Positions 1-6,170 of a stretch of 7,588 bases of DNA are shown here, one piece after another (position 1 is the stretch's first letter; every line of letters starts with the position of its first letter). The translations under genes and the position numbers were made by a program. A model generated the notes under the pieces. It was not told the origin of the DNA. It did not search any database and saw only the letters and a program-made list of their open reading frames with translations. The stretch covers positions 1-7,588 of the forward strand of contig JAAFHM010000227.1 of the NCBI GenBank assembly GCA_013298375.1, given 5' to 3'. Source of the stretch: Ignavibacteria bacterium. GTDB lineage: Bacteria; Bacteroidota; Ignavibacteria; Kapaibacteriales; UBA4661.

Positions 1-3000
1 GTAATAGTAAGTGAATTTTGGAGTAGAGATGGTGCAGTAATGACGTTAAAAATTACGGTCGGCTCAGACTCTACGTCTTTACCGAAAAGGGGTTTTTGAA
101 CACTAATTTCCAATTCCTCAACATTGGAAGACATTCCAGGTGACTGGCGGACATAATTATCGAATTTTATCAATGCTCGTGCCTGTACTGCACCCTGTTC
201 CTTTCCAGCCGGGACAACAATACTCAAAGCATTGCCGAGTTCATACGCACGCGCCACTGCCGGAAATTCATCACGCATTTTCATCGGTACTTCTCGCTCA
301 ACCAGCGCAAATTCACCTTTCGAGGGCAAAGCATTCGTTTTGTTCCCTTGCAGACTTGCTTTGGTGACACGCACTTGCGAAAAATTCAACTCTTTGACTA
401 AAGCGGAAAAATCACGATTTGGCTTCAGATCAGTAAGTACGCCAGAAATAGCAAATTCTTCACCAATAGACTGTGCCTCATCAATTCTCGCGGAAAACCC
501 AGCAACGTGCGTAATATTTGCGGGAAGCACTTTCAGTACCAAATCCAACGTTACTGGCTTTTTCCCAGCCATAACGATTGCTTTGGCACTTTGCCAACCC
601 GTAGCGCGTGCCACAACTGTATTTTCGCCTTGAGGAAGATTAGCGAAAGCAAATTTTCCATTTTCACCCGTAATGACACGCAATACATCATCATAGCCTT
701 GCACCGTAACGGTCGCCCCTGCAAGCGGTTTACCAGAAGCATTTGAAACCGTACCAGAAACCATACCGCCAGGCTTGAGCAGTGCGGTGAGAATATTTGT
801 CGAATCTGCTTCAGAAAGCGATGTAACAAAATCAACTGTTTCTACACCATAACCATTAGCATAAACCGAAAAAGAACGAACATATTGCGGCAATCCCTTC
901 AAAGAGGCAATACCATCGGAAGCGCTTGTTGCAGATGCTGCAGAGTCTTGAGCAACCACAACAGCCCCAACAAGAGGTTTCTTTGTTGCCTCGTCCATAA
1001 CGCGAACCTTGAGAGCAATATCACGGGTCTCTAAGGTGATAACTTGATTATTGGAAAATGGCACTTCTTTCGTCTTGAACATTGTTCTGCTCGCACGCAG
1101 GATTAATGACGAGGCGGAAGAAACTTGCAGAGAGAAGGTGCCATCATCTGCGGTGGTTGCGGTGGTTATCGTGGCAATATCTATAACGGAAACACCCGCA
1201 ATGGGTGTTCCATTGGCGGATTGAACCTTACCCCGTACAGTAATGGGTGTTTGCAGTTGGAGTGCCGGAATTTCTGCTTCATTGCGCTCGTCAAGCACAA
1301 CGGTAACAGGCTGTGAAAGATAGGACTGCTTGACGGCTTGCACAACAATCTTCTCGCTTGGCAGTTGGAATGTACGCTTGTTCAGTGTATAGGTGCCAGC
1401 CGCTAAAGAAAGTTCGATTGTGCCCGCATTATTCGGCAAATCTACGATAGTTTTCGGAGCAGAGCGGAGCGAAAACGTCCCGTCGAAATCACTTGTTCCC
1501 CTAGCGACAACAACGGAAGTGCCTGCTTCGGGAATATAAACCGAGGCGCTTAGTTGAGCCTTATAGACTGGCAGTTTATCAGGAGTCAGTACCTTACCAG
1601 TAATAAGTGCTGGAGCGGGTTGAAGAGTATTTGCAAGTTGCAAAATACCAGCACTCTCATGGCGCAAATTACGACGGTTGGCTTCGTACCCTTTTGCCGT
1701 AATTTCCACGGTGTAGGCATCTTGTACATTACTAGAAATGAGCAAATCTTGGAGCAATGCCCTACCATTCGGATCTGTATGCGCACGGAACAAGACAGGC
1801 CGCCCCTTCATCTGCTCTGCTCCATCGGTATTGCCCTCTCCAGGGAAAGCGAATTCATCCGTGAGTCGCCATGCTCGTACCGTTGCGGCTTTGATTGGCG
1901 CTCCATCGGGTGTTTTAATAGACCACAAAAGCTGATAGGTCTTGAGCGGTGCAACAATTGTGATACGTTCTTGGCGATTTGGTGCAATGGAAAAGCCCCG
2001 AATCGCCGTATCAATAGCACGACCTTTCACACTGACCTGATAGAAACTTTGCTTGGTGGAAACATCCTTAACGGCAAATTCACCGATGGTATTTGTTCGT
2101 GTAGCATTAACTGCTTCTGTAATGTTTCCACGATTTGGTTGCTGTTCAGCCATGACAACATTCACATCGGAAGCAGGCACTTGTTTTTTTGATATTGGAA
2201 AAAGATAGCTCACCCTGCCGACAATACTTGCTGCTGGAAAAACATCCGATTTCGGCAAAGGAAGAAGCTGCGGGAGCGGGTTTGATTTGGGTGCGTCTGG
2301 CTTCGGTACAGTATTTGGCGTGGGCTGCGGAGGCGTATTTTGCGAAATCTTTGCATTGAGATTCACCGGAGCCGTCCAAATCTCACTCCTGCCATCATTT
2401 TCCCCAATGGGCGCACCACTTTCGTCCACTGCTTGCACTTGCCAGACAATTTGCGTAGCATCGGCAAAGGCGCTGAACGGCTCGGCGGTGGCGGGATACG
2501 GGAAACTCGTTTGACGAAGGGGTTCGGTTCTGACAAGCGGAATATTGCTTTCGAGTGCTTGGCGCGGAGTTTGGTCGCCCATGATTTTAGCAATCGTCAG
2601 AATATACAACGCTGTACGCCCTGTGGAGAACATCACCGGAGTCCATGAGAACATCGGGAACGGCTGGGTGATGGTGTTTTCCTTCATCGGCGCAAGCAAA
2701 CGGGTAGCTTGCGGAGTTTGAGTACGGTACTGGCGGCAAGGAATCAAACCGGAGAGAGTCTCACCGAGACGCTGTGGGTCAATGAGTTTCACACAAATCT
2801 CGTAATCGCCTTCCGGTACACGCCCGGAGCGCAAGACCGCCTGAACGTCCTGCTCGGCAATATTGAGCGACGGACGGTCAAGAAAATCCGTTGCCAAGAG
2901 CGTCAGCGAACTCCCGCCCGGCACGGAAAAGGAGCGCGTCTGCTCGTCATTGGTGCTGACGACGATGCGGCTTTGGCGCAGCAGTTTTAAAGAGCCGCTT

Positions 3001-3230
3001 ACTTTGAACTGGACTTCATTTTGGTTAGGATTAATAACCGTTATCATCATCGCATTTGGACTCCGCTCGTAGTCAGATATATACGGCGATTGAAGTGGCT
3101 GAACAAGAAGTTGCGCCTGCAAGGGTCTATTTTGCCCGTAAAGCGATTGTGAATACACGCTAAAAAGCAGAAAAAGCGTTGCACAGAGGCAAAAGCACAC
3201 AGGCGGCAAGAAAGAGGTATATTTTTTCAT
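1..3230 (-). CDS. Large secreted TANFOR-like protein with multiple carboxypeptidase-regulatory-like Ig domains (C-terminus outside window)
   Basis: The frame is open without interruption from ATG at 3230 to the left edge, giving at least 1076 residues and no stop. Residues 1-33 form a Sec signal peptide (MKK start, hydrophobic core about 11-25, cleavage near Q28 or G32). Residues about 37-165 resemble the TANFOR domain of Bacteroidota surface proteins: a PYISDYE motif at 49-55, then a PEGDYEICVKL motif. Residues about 175-289 look fibronectin-III-like (FSWTP, IVWQV and SEIW motifs). A proline-rich linker spans about 290-328. About six Ig-like units follow, near 330-430, 432-540, 542-655, 664-735, 739-815 and 823-900. 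Several carry the CarboxypepD_reg pattern, such as VSGTV..ASGKPLAGATV followed by GENGKFAF. Residues 900-1076 are beta-rich and unrecognised. No catalytic residues are visible. The role is probably structural or adhesive at the cell surface, which is inference. Existence of the gene is near certain; the domain names are from memory of the families. Confidence 0.93.
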   Translation of the reverse strand, partial: MKKYTSFLPPVCFCLCATLFLLFSVYSQSLYGQNRPLQAQLLVQPLQSPYISDYERSPNAMMITVINPNQNEVQFKVSGSLKLLRQSRIVVSTNDEQTRSFSVPGGSSLTLLATDFLDRPSLNIAEQDVQAVLRSGRVPEGDYEICVKLIDPQRLGETLSGLIPCRQYRTQTPQATRLLAPMKENTITQPFPMFSWTPVMFSTGRTALYILTIAKIMGDQTPRQALESNIPLVRTEPLRQTSFPYPATAEPFSAFADATQIVWQVQAVDESGAPIGENDGRSEIWTAPVNLNAKISQNTPPQPTPNTVPKPDAPKSNPLPQLLPLPKSDVFPAASIVGRVSYLFPISKKQVPASDVNVVMAEQQPNRGNITEAVNATRTNTIGEFAVKDVSTKQSFYQVSVKGRAIDTAIRGFSIAPNRQERITIVAPLKTYQLLWSIKTPDGAPIKAATVRAWRLTDEFAFPGEGNTDGAEQMKGRPVLFRAHTDPNGRALLQDLLISSNVQDAYTVEITAKGYEANRRNLRHESAGILQLANTLQPAPALITGKVLTPDKLPVYKAQLSASVYIPEAGTSVVVARGTSDFDGTFSLRSAPKTIVDLPNNAGTIELSLAAGTYTLNKRTFQLPSEKIVVQAVKQSYLSQPVTVVLDERNEAEIPALQLQTPITVRGKVQSANGTPIAGVSVIDIATITTATTADDGTFSLQVSSASSLILRASRTMFKTKEVPFSNNQVITLETRDIALKVRVMDEATKKPLVGAVVVAQDSAASATSASDGIASLKGLPQYVRSFSVYANGYGVETVDFVTSLSEADSTNILTALLKPGGMVSGTVSNASGKPLAGATVTVQGYDDVLRVITGENGKFAFANLPQGENTVVARATGWQSAKAIVMAGKKPVTLDLVLKVLPANITHVAGFSARIDEAQSIGEEFAISGVLTDLKPNRDFSALVKELNFSQVRVTKASLQGNKTNALPSKGEFALVEREVPMKMRDEFPAVARAYELGNALSIVVPAGKEQGAVQARALIKFDNYVRQSPGMSSNVEELEISVQKPLFGKDVESEPTVIFNVITAPSLLQNSLTI

Positions 3231-3301
3231 AGCAGTACCTACAAATTTGATAACGATAAAGAAATGAATATTGGCAATGGGGTGTTACTTGGCTCGGTCA
3301 G

Positions 3302-3321
3302 TCTTCCACCAATTTGGAAGA
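3302..3321. repeat. 7-bp inverted repeat in the leader of the giant secreted protein
   Basis: TCTTCCA at 3302-3308 is matched exactly by TGGAAGA at 3315-3321 across a 6-nt spacer. It lies 72-91 nt upstream of the ATG at 3230 on the minus strand. It could be a protein-binding palindrome or a small RNA hairpin. No U-tract follows it, so it is not a terminator. Confidence 0.4.
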
Positions 3322-3380
3322 AATTTGAAGAACGCCGTGAATATAAAGAAAAATCTTTTACAATGGGGTCACCGATTTTT

Positions 3381-3390
3381 GGGGGGGGGG
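3381..3390. repeat. G10 homopolymer (C10 on the coding strand of the downstream gene)
   Basis: Ten consecutive G residues lie directly after a T5 run, 151-160 nt upstream of the giant secreted protein's start. Poly-G/C tracts of this length are prone to slipped-strand mispairing. In several bacteria such tracts near promoters or in coding regions phase-vary surface genes. Here the tract is outside any supported gene, so an effect could only come through promoter geometry or leader structure. The exact count may be affected by sequencing error. Confidence 0.85.
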
Positions 3391-3399
3391 TGTCTGAAT

Positions 3400-3448
3400 T
3401 TTTGAGGGTTGTGTCATATTTCACCCTCAAAATCGAAAAATTGAGGGT
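3400..3448. repeat. Three TTGAGGGT-type elements able to form two competing hairpins
   Basis: TTTTGAGGGT at 3400-3409 pairs perfectly with ACCCTCAAAA at 3423-3432 across 13 nt. The ACCCTCAA core at 3423-3430 can instead pair with TTGAGGGT at 3441-3448 across 10 nt. The central element is therefore shared by two mutually exclusive stems, an arrangement typical of attenuators or of clustered regulator-binding sites. No U-tract follows either stem on the minus strand. Function is unknown. Confidence 0.6.
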
Positions 3449-3458
3449 AATTTCGGAC

Positions 3459-3479
3459 TGTTTTTTGGCACAAAAAACA
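3459..3479. repeat. 9-bp perfect inverted repeat with 3-nt loop
   Basis: TGTTTTTTG at 3459-3467 is matched exactly by CAAAAAACA at 3471-3479 around a GCA loop. It is AT-rich and low in GC pairs, so the RNA hairpin would be weak. It adds to the dense run of palindromes upstream of the giant secreted gene. It could be an operator or a chance product of A/T runs. Confidence 0.4.
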
Positions 3480-3545
3480 CCTCTAAATACCTGATAAAAT
3501 CTATCTTGAAGAGTAATAAATGATGACAAAATTCATTCTGGGCAA

Positions 3546-3589
3546 AAAAAGTGATTTTTTTTCATTTTTTTTCAAAAAAATCGCTTTTT
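3546..3589 (-). terminator. Probable rho-independent terminator (bidirectional look)
   Basis: The arms at 3546-3561 and 3574-3589 are complementary over 16 positions with one G/T mismatch. They are built on a GTGA/TCGC core flanked by A and T runs. On the minus strand the core hairpin GCGA..TCAC is followed by seven T residues, as expected for a terminator. It lies about 225 nt downstream of the stop of the 3815-4471 gene, so with the 3640-3667 hairpin it would insulate that gene from the giant secreted protein. The AT-rich stem lowers confidence. Confidence 0.5.
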
Positions 3590-3634
3590 CCTTCTTTTTA
3601 GCACTTCTGGGGTCACGGTGGGTCACGAGAACAG

Positions 3635-3675
3635 AAAAACCTGACCAGTGTTTTGTTGCTGGTCAGGCTTTTTTT
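3635..3675. terminator. Strong bidirectional rho-independent terminator
   Basis: CCTGACCAG at 3640-3648 pairs perfectly with CTGGTCAGG at 3659-3667 across a 10-nt loop. The 9-bp GC-rich stem is followed on the plus strand by C then T7 (3669-3675). On the minus strand it is followed by T5, complementary to A5 at 3635-3639. The only nearby gene reaching it is the minus-strand 3815-4471 gene, which ends about 150 nt upstream. It most likely ends that transcript, although the longer U-tract is on the other strand. Confidence 0.8.
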
Positions 3676-3814
3676 GTAGTGATAATTATTGAATTTCGAT
3701 AATTCGTTAGATGATGATTATTGGGAGATGCATGATGTGGGGTTGATTGTCGTTCTGACCATTAAAACAATCATAAAGCCACTTCAAACCGTGATTTGGA
3801 GCGGCATTTAGTTT

Positions 3815-4471
3815 TCACAGTTCTTTTGCTTTTCGCTGCTTTTCCAAAATGTATTCAATTCGCACTTTCAGGCTTTTCATTATCCGAAAAATATCGAAAA
3901 TTTCCTTGTTTGCGCAGGAATAATCCTGACTAATAGCGTATTTCTTGCCTTGCAGCACCATAAAATACCATGTCCGTCCAATCACGTAACAGCCGTACAC
4001 GGGATGTTTGCTTTCGTTGCGTTGCTGTGCGGCAAGCATAGCAATGAGAGCCTGCCCTTTAGGGTCGCCGTTTGGGTCTGTCCCGCGCTTGTACTCTGCA
4101 AGCACGAAAAATGGTTGTTTTGGGTTGCGAAAGCCGCCCGCAATAAGTCCATCAACTTTACCAGAAACTTCGTATTCACCAAGTGTTGCAGCCAAATCGC
4201 GTTCCAAAAAATACGAAAACTGCTGCGTAGAAATATCGGAAAAAACGATGAGCGGACTGATAAACTTATTTTCCAACTCTGTTTCGTTCCAATCATCTCC
4301 GCCTAACATAAAATTTGCTTGCAGCATTGATAAATACTTGGTTTCATACTCATCGGCTTGATAAGAATAAGAAACAAGTTCGTCCAACTCGTCAAGTTGA
4401 AAAACCTGCTCCACCCCAAAAGCCTCTTCAATACTATCAAGCGTCCATTCGCGGAAATTTTTGCTAATCAT
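3815..4471 (-). CDS. Uncharacterised PD-(D/E)XK nuclease-like protein
   Basis: This is a complete 218-residue soluble protein with no signal peptide or membrane segment. The order of acidic and basic residues fits a PD-(D/E)XK fold: a helix glutamate near E67 (ELENKF), D107 in GKVDGLIA, E126-Y-K128 on the next strand (FVLAEYK), then Q140 at the start of a helix (GQALIAMLAAQ). A C-terminal block with YGCYVIGRTWYF and LQGKKY follows. I recall this pattern from a widespread family of unnamed proteins in Bacteroidota and cyanobacteria, with no function known to me. The start at 4471 has no clear Shine-Dalgarno. It stands alone between a probable terminator upstream and two downstream, so there is no partner to suggest a role. 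Nuclease activity is inferred from the motif only; it could be a binding domain with a retained fold. Confidence 0.9.
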   Translation of the reverse strand: MISKNFREWTLDSIEEAFGVEQVFQLDELDELVSYSYQADEYETKYLSMLQANFMLGGDDWNETELENKFISPLIVFSDISTQQFSYFLERDLAATLGEYEVSGKVDGLIAGGFRNPKQPFFVLAEYKRGTDPNGDPKGQALIAMLAAQQRNESKHPVYGCYVIGRTWYFMVLQGKKYAISQDYSCANKEIFDIFRIMKSLKVRIEYILEKQRKAKEL

Positions 4472-4481
4472 AGTGTTGCGG

Positions 4482-4511
4482 GAAAAATATGCGCAAAAAA
4501 TGTTTCTGCGC
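4482..4511 (-). terminator. Probable terminator of the lumazine-binding-like/serine hydrolase operon
   Basis: GCGCA and TGCGC form the base of a hairpin at 4491-4511 with a 3-nt loop. On the minus-strand RNA the 9-bp stem has one G-U wobble. It is followed by ATATTTTT (4483-4490). It lies about 48 nt after the serine hydrolase stop and 20 nt before the start of the next gene. It could end the upstream transcript or act as a leader attenuator for the nuclease-like gene. Confidence 0.5.
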
Positions 4512-4513
4512 TT

Positions 4514-4545
4514 CTAAATTAACAAAAACCGCGTCAATACTCAAT
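4514..4545 (-). promoter_or_regulatory. Candidate Bacteroidota-type promoter for the nuclease-like gene
   Basis: On the minus strand ATTG (4542-4545) is followed after 20 nt by TAATTTAG (4514-4521). The Bacteroidota consensus is TTTG, 19-21 nt, TAnnTTTG, so each box has one mismatch. Transcription would begin near 4507, inside the hairpin at 4491-4511, giving a short leader for the gene starting at 4471. Matches of this quality arise by chance in AT-rich DNA. Confidence 0.3.
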
Positions 4546-4558
4546 CTTTTCATCATCG

Positions 4559-5617
4559 TCATTCATAGATCCTATCAACCAATCCTTCTGCAATGCCGAT
4601 GATGTCTTGGGTTTCAGAGTTTGTCAGAATGATAATGGCTGTTTTTTCACTCGGAATCCTATAAAAAACAGCCCGAAATCCCGGCAACACTCCCGTATGA
4701 AACACGATGTCTTTATTGCGATAGCGAGTGATTCTCCAACCGTAGCCATAATAAATCGCTTCGCCGTTCGTACTTTTAGCTGGCGTTTTTACTTTGTCGT
4801 TCCACATTTGTTGCAGAGTGTTTTCCGTAAGAATGCTGTTTTGCTGAAGTGCCATTTCCCACTTCAGCATATCGCGTATCGTGGAGACAAACGCACCACT
4901 GGGGCGCAAAGCGATGTAGTCTTCTGCGTTCACCAGCGTACCGTTATTGTTCACATATCCGTCTGCCCTGTTCGGAATAATGGATGAAACCGATGTTGTT
5001 TGGGTATTCAAAAGACCATTTTTCTTAAACATCATTTCCCTCATGTACACGGCAAATGGCTGCCCGCTTAGTTGTCGGATAATATCCGCCAAGATAAAAT
5101 AGCTCAAATTACAGTATTGCCATTGTGTTCCCGTCGAGAATACCAATGTATCCTTGTAGGCAGACCGAATCAGCAGAGAATCAGGTTTTTCGAGCATGGC
5201 TTCAAAAGCAGGTGATTCTCGCTGGAGACCGGAAGTATGATTGAGCAAATGCCGAATCGTCATCTGTCGCCAATGGCGCGGTGCATCGTTGAAAAATTTA
5301 TGGAGTGAATCTTGCAGCGATAATCGCTTGCTTTCTACCATCTGCATAATCGCTGTTGCGACCATCTGTTTGCTGACTGAACCCAGTTTGTAGGCAGTGT
5401 TTTCAGACGCACGTACGCCATGTTCCACGTTTGCAATACCGTAGCTTCTTGTTATCACAACCTTTCCGTTTTTTACAATTCCAACCGATAGGCTGACAAT
5501 TTTTTGCTTCGTCATCTGATTTTGTATCGTCGTATCAATAGCGTCTTGTGCAGGTACAAAGCGCGGAACGAGAAGAGCTATCCCCAAAACAAGATATTTC
5601 AAAACAAGATGTTTCAT
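4559..5617 (-). CDS. Secreted class C beta-lactamase-fold serine hydrolase (beta-lactamase/PBP-like family)
   Basis: This is a complete 352-residue protein. Residues 1-24 form a Sec signal peptide ending VPAQ, so the enzyme should act in the periplasm or outside the cell. Family motifs are in order: S80-V-S-K83 in LGSVSKQ (nucleophile Ser and general-base Lys), HLLNHTSGL at 123-131, Y168-C-N170 (the YxN motif), and H307-T-G309 replacing the KTG box, followed by PGF. The family (PF00144) covers beta-lactamases, D-aminopeptidases, esterases and penicillin-binding-like proteins, and the substrate cannot be read from sequence. It starts 37 nt after the lumazine-binding-like gene and is probably co-transcribed with it. 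Codons 2-11 are two 15-bp near-identical units encoding KHLVL-KYLVL. No strong Shine-Dalgarno is seen. I would not call it an antibiotic-resistance gene. Confidence 0.95.
   Translation of the reverse strand: MKHLVLKYLVLGIALLVPRFVPAQDAIDTTIQNQMTKQKIVSLSVGIVKNGKVVITRSYGIANVEHGVRASENTAYKLGSVSKQMVATAIMQMVESKRLSLQDSLHKFFNDAPRHWRQMTIRHLLNHTSGLQRESPAFEAMLEKPDSLLIRSAYKDTLVFSTGTQWQYCNLSYFILADIIRQLSGQPFAVYMREMMFKKNGLLNTQTTSVSSIIPNRADGYVNNNGTLVNAEDYIALRPSGAFVSTIRDMLKWEMALQQNSILTENTLQQMWNDKVKTPAKSTNGEAIYYGYGWRITRYRNKDIVFHTGVLPGFRAVFYRIPSEKTAIIILTNSETQDIIGIAEGLVDRIYE
5585..5614 (-). repeat. 15-bp in-frame tandem duplication in the signal-peptide coding region
   Basis: Directly after the ATG, two consecutive 15-nt units (5600-5614 and 5585-5599) differ at one base and encode KHLVL and KYLVL. 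Together they make the start of the signal peptide. Gain or loss of a unit would lengthen or shorten the hydrophobic region by five residues without a frameshift. Confidence 0.75.
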
Positions 5618-5654
5618 GGTTGTGTTCGTTGTGTAATTTTTTTGGGGGAAAATT

Positions 5655-6113
5655 TTATTTTTTTGTCTGAATCGCGCTTTGTTCTTTCGGTTTGTCCTCG
5701 CGGTAAAAGATTTTATTCACAATTTTCCAACCGTCTTTGGTCTTGAGAAGGTTCATAAAATCCACAAACATAAAATCATCATACACCAGTTCAAGCCTTG
5801 CTGTTGCTGCATTTCCGAAAAGTTGAATATTCGTAATACGGCAGTTGCGTTTTGCTTTTTCACCCGGTTTCATTCCGGCGACGAAATCTTTCAGGGGGAC
5901 AATTTTTACGGTATCATTCCGCATATAAATCATCTGCCCATCGGTCATAAATGCCTTCGCAAATGTGGCAGAGTCACGGTTTGTGCCGCCTTCGATGTAG
6001 TAATTCAGCGTTTTGGTGATGGCGGCGTATTCGTCGCTTGAGTGTTGTGCAAAAGCGCTATTGGTCGAAAAGCAAGCAATGATGATGCTTGCGAGGGCAA
6101 AAAATATTTTCAT
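5655..6113 (-). CDS. Secreted lumazine-binding-like/SnoaL-fold (NTF2-like) protein
   Basis: This is a complete 152-residue protein. Residues 1-22 look like a Sec signal peptide with cleavage after AFA. An IIAC sequence at 11-14 also fits a lipobox, but the preceding segment is short for a lipoprotein. The mature part follows the putative lumazine-binding family (PF12893) pattern: an N-terminal helix with LNYYIEGGTNRD (36-47), FAKAFMTDGQMIYM (51-64), the strand ITNIQLFGNAATARLEL (93-109), then FVDFMNLLKTKDGWKIVNKIF (116-136). The fold is a cone-shaped alpha+beta barrel that can hold small ligands or act as an enzyme; the family name does not prove lumazine binding. It lies 37 nt upstream of the serine hydrolase on the same strand. 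It probably leads that operon, with its promoter in the 6114-6246 gap. Confidence 0.9.
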   Translation of the reverse strand: MKIFFALASIIIACFSTNSAFAQHSSDEYAAITKTLNYYIEGGTNRDSATFAKAFMTDGQMIYMRNDTVKIVPLKDFVAGMKPGEKAKRNCRITNIQLFGNAATARLELVYDDFMFVDFMNLLKTKDGWKIVNKIFYREDKPKEQSAIQTKK

Positions 6114-6170
6114 GTAGATTCAGAAAAAAATGAATAACAAGAGAGAAATTGCTTTGAGAGTAGATTTTTT

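Larger units (their letters stand above)
3231..3814. other. Long gene-free, hairpin-rich intergenic region
   Basis: This 584-nt gap separates the end of the nuclease-like gene from the start of the giant secreted protein. It holds no convincing gene. It contains inverted repeats at 3302-3321, 3400-3448 and 3459-3479, a G10 homopolymer at 3381-3390, two terminator-like hairpins at 3546-3589 and 3640-3667, and GGGTCAC repeats (GGGGTCAC at 3365-3372 and 3609-3616, GGGTCAC at 3620-3626). It must carry the promoter and leader of the minus-strand giant gene unless that gene is read through from upstream, but I cannot fix a promoter there. An AGG lies 8-10 nt before the ATG at 3230 and could act as a weak ribosome binding site. 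The stretch 3690-3814 has only short inverted repeats. Confidence 0.75.

Noticed and set aside
1125..1316. Plus-strand Gly/Asn/Cys-rich short open frame
   Set aside because: It is antisense to an Ig-like unit of the giant protein. Its composition reflects the complementary Thr/Ala/Val codons.
1554..2192. Plus-strand open frame of 212 codons
   Set aside because: It lies opposite the giant secreted protein, whose minus frame reads as coherent Ig-like domains. The plus-strand translation is rich in Cys, Arg and Ser with no domain pattern.
3239..3529. Minus-strand open frame of 96 codons ending 8 nt before the giant gene
   Set aside because: It runs through the C10 tract and several hairpins, has no Shine-Dalgarno and resembles no family. 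A change in the C10 tract would shift its frame, so if transcription and peptide data ever support it, it would be of interest as an upstream open frame.
3520..3702. Plus-strand open frame of 60 codons rich in Phe and Lys
   Set aside because: Its codons are made by the A/T runs of one hairpin and by the strong terminator stem at 3640-3667. Nothing else supports it.
3707..3814. 35 codons open in the same frame after the TGA of the nuclease-like gene
   Set aside because: The extension looks protein-like in places (a GLKWLYDCFNG stretch), suggesting stop readthrough or a truncated longer protein. However, an open run of this length is common by chance, and the protein already ends after its recognised C-terminal block.
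4559..5617. Reading the serine hydrolase as an antibiotic-resistance beta-lactamase
   Set aside because: The SxxK, YxN and HTG motifs define the broad PF00144 family, most members of which are not resistance enzymes. HTG instead of KTG and the lack of a nearby regulator argue against it.
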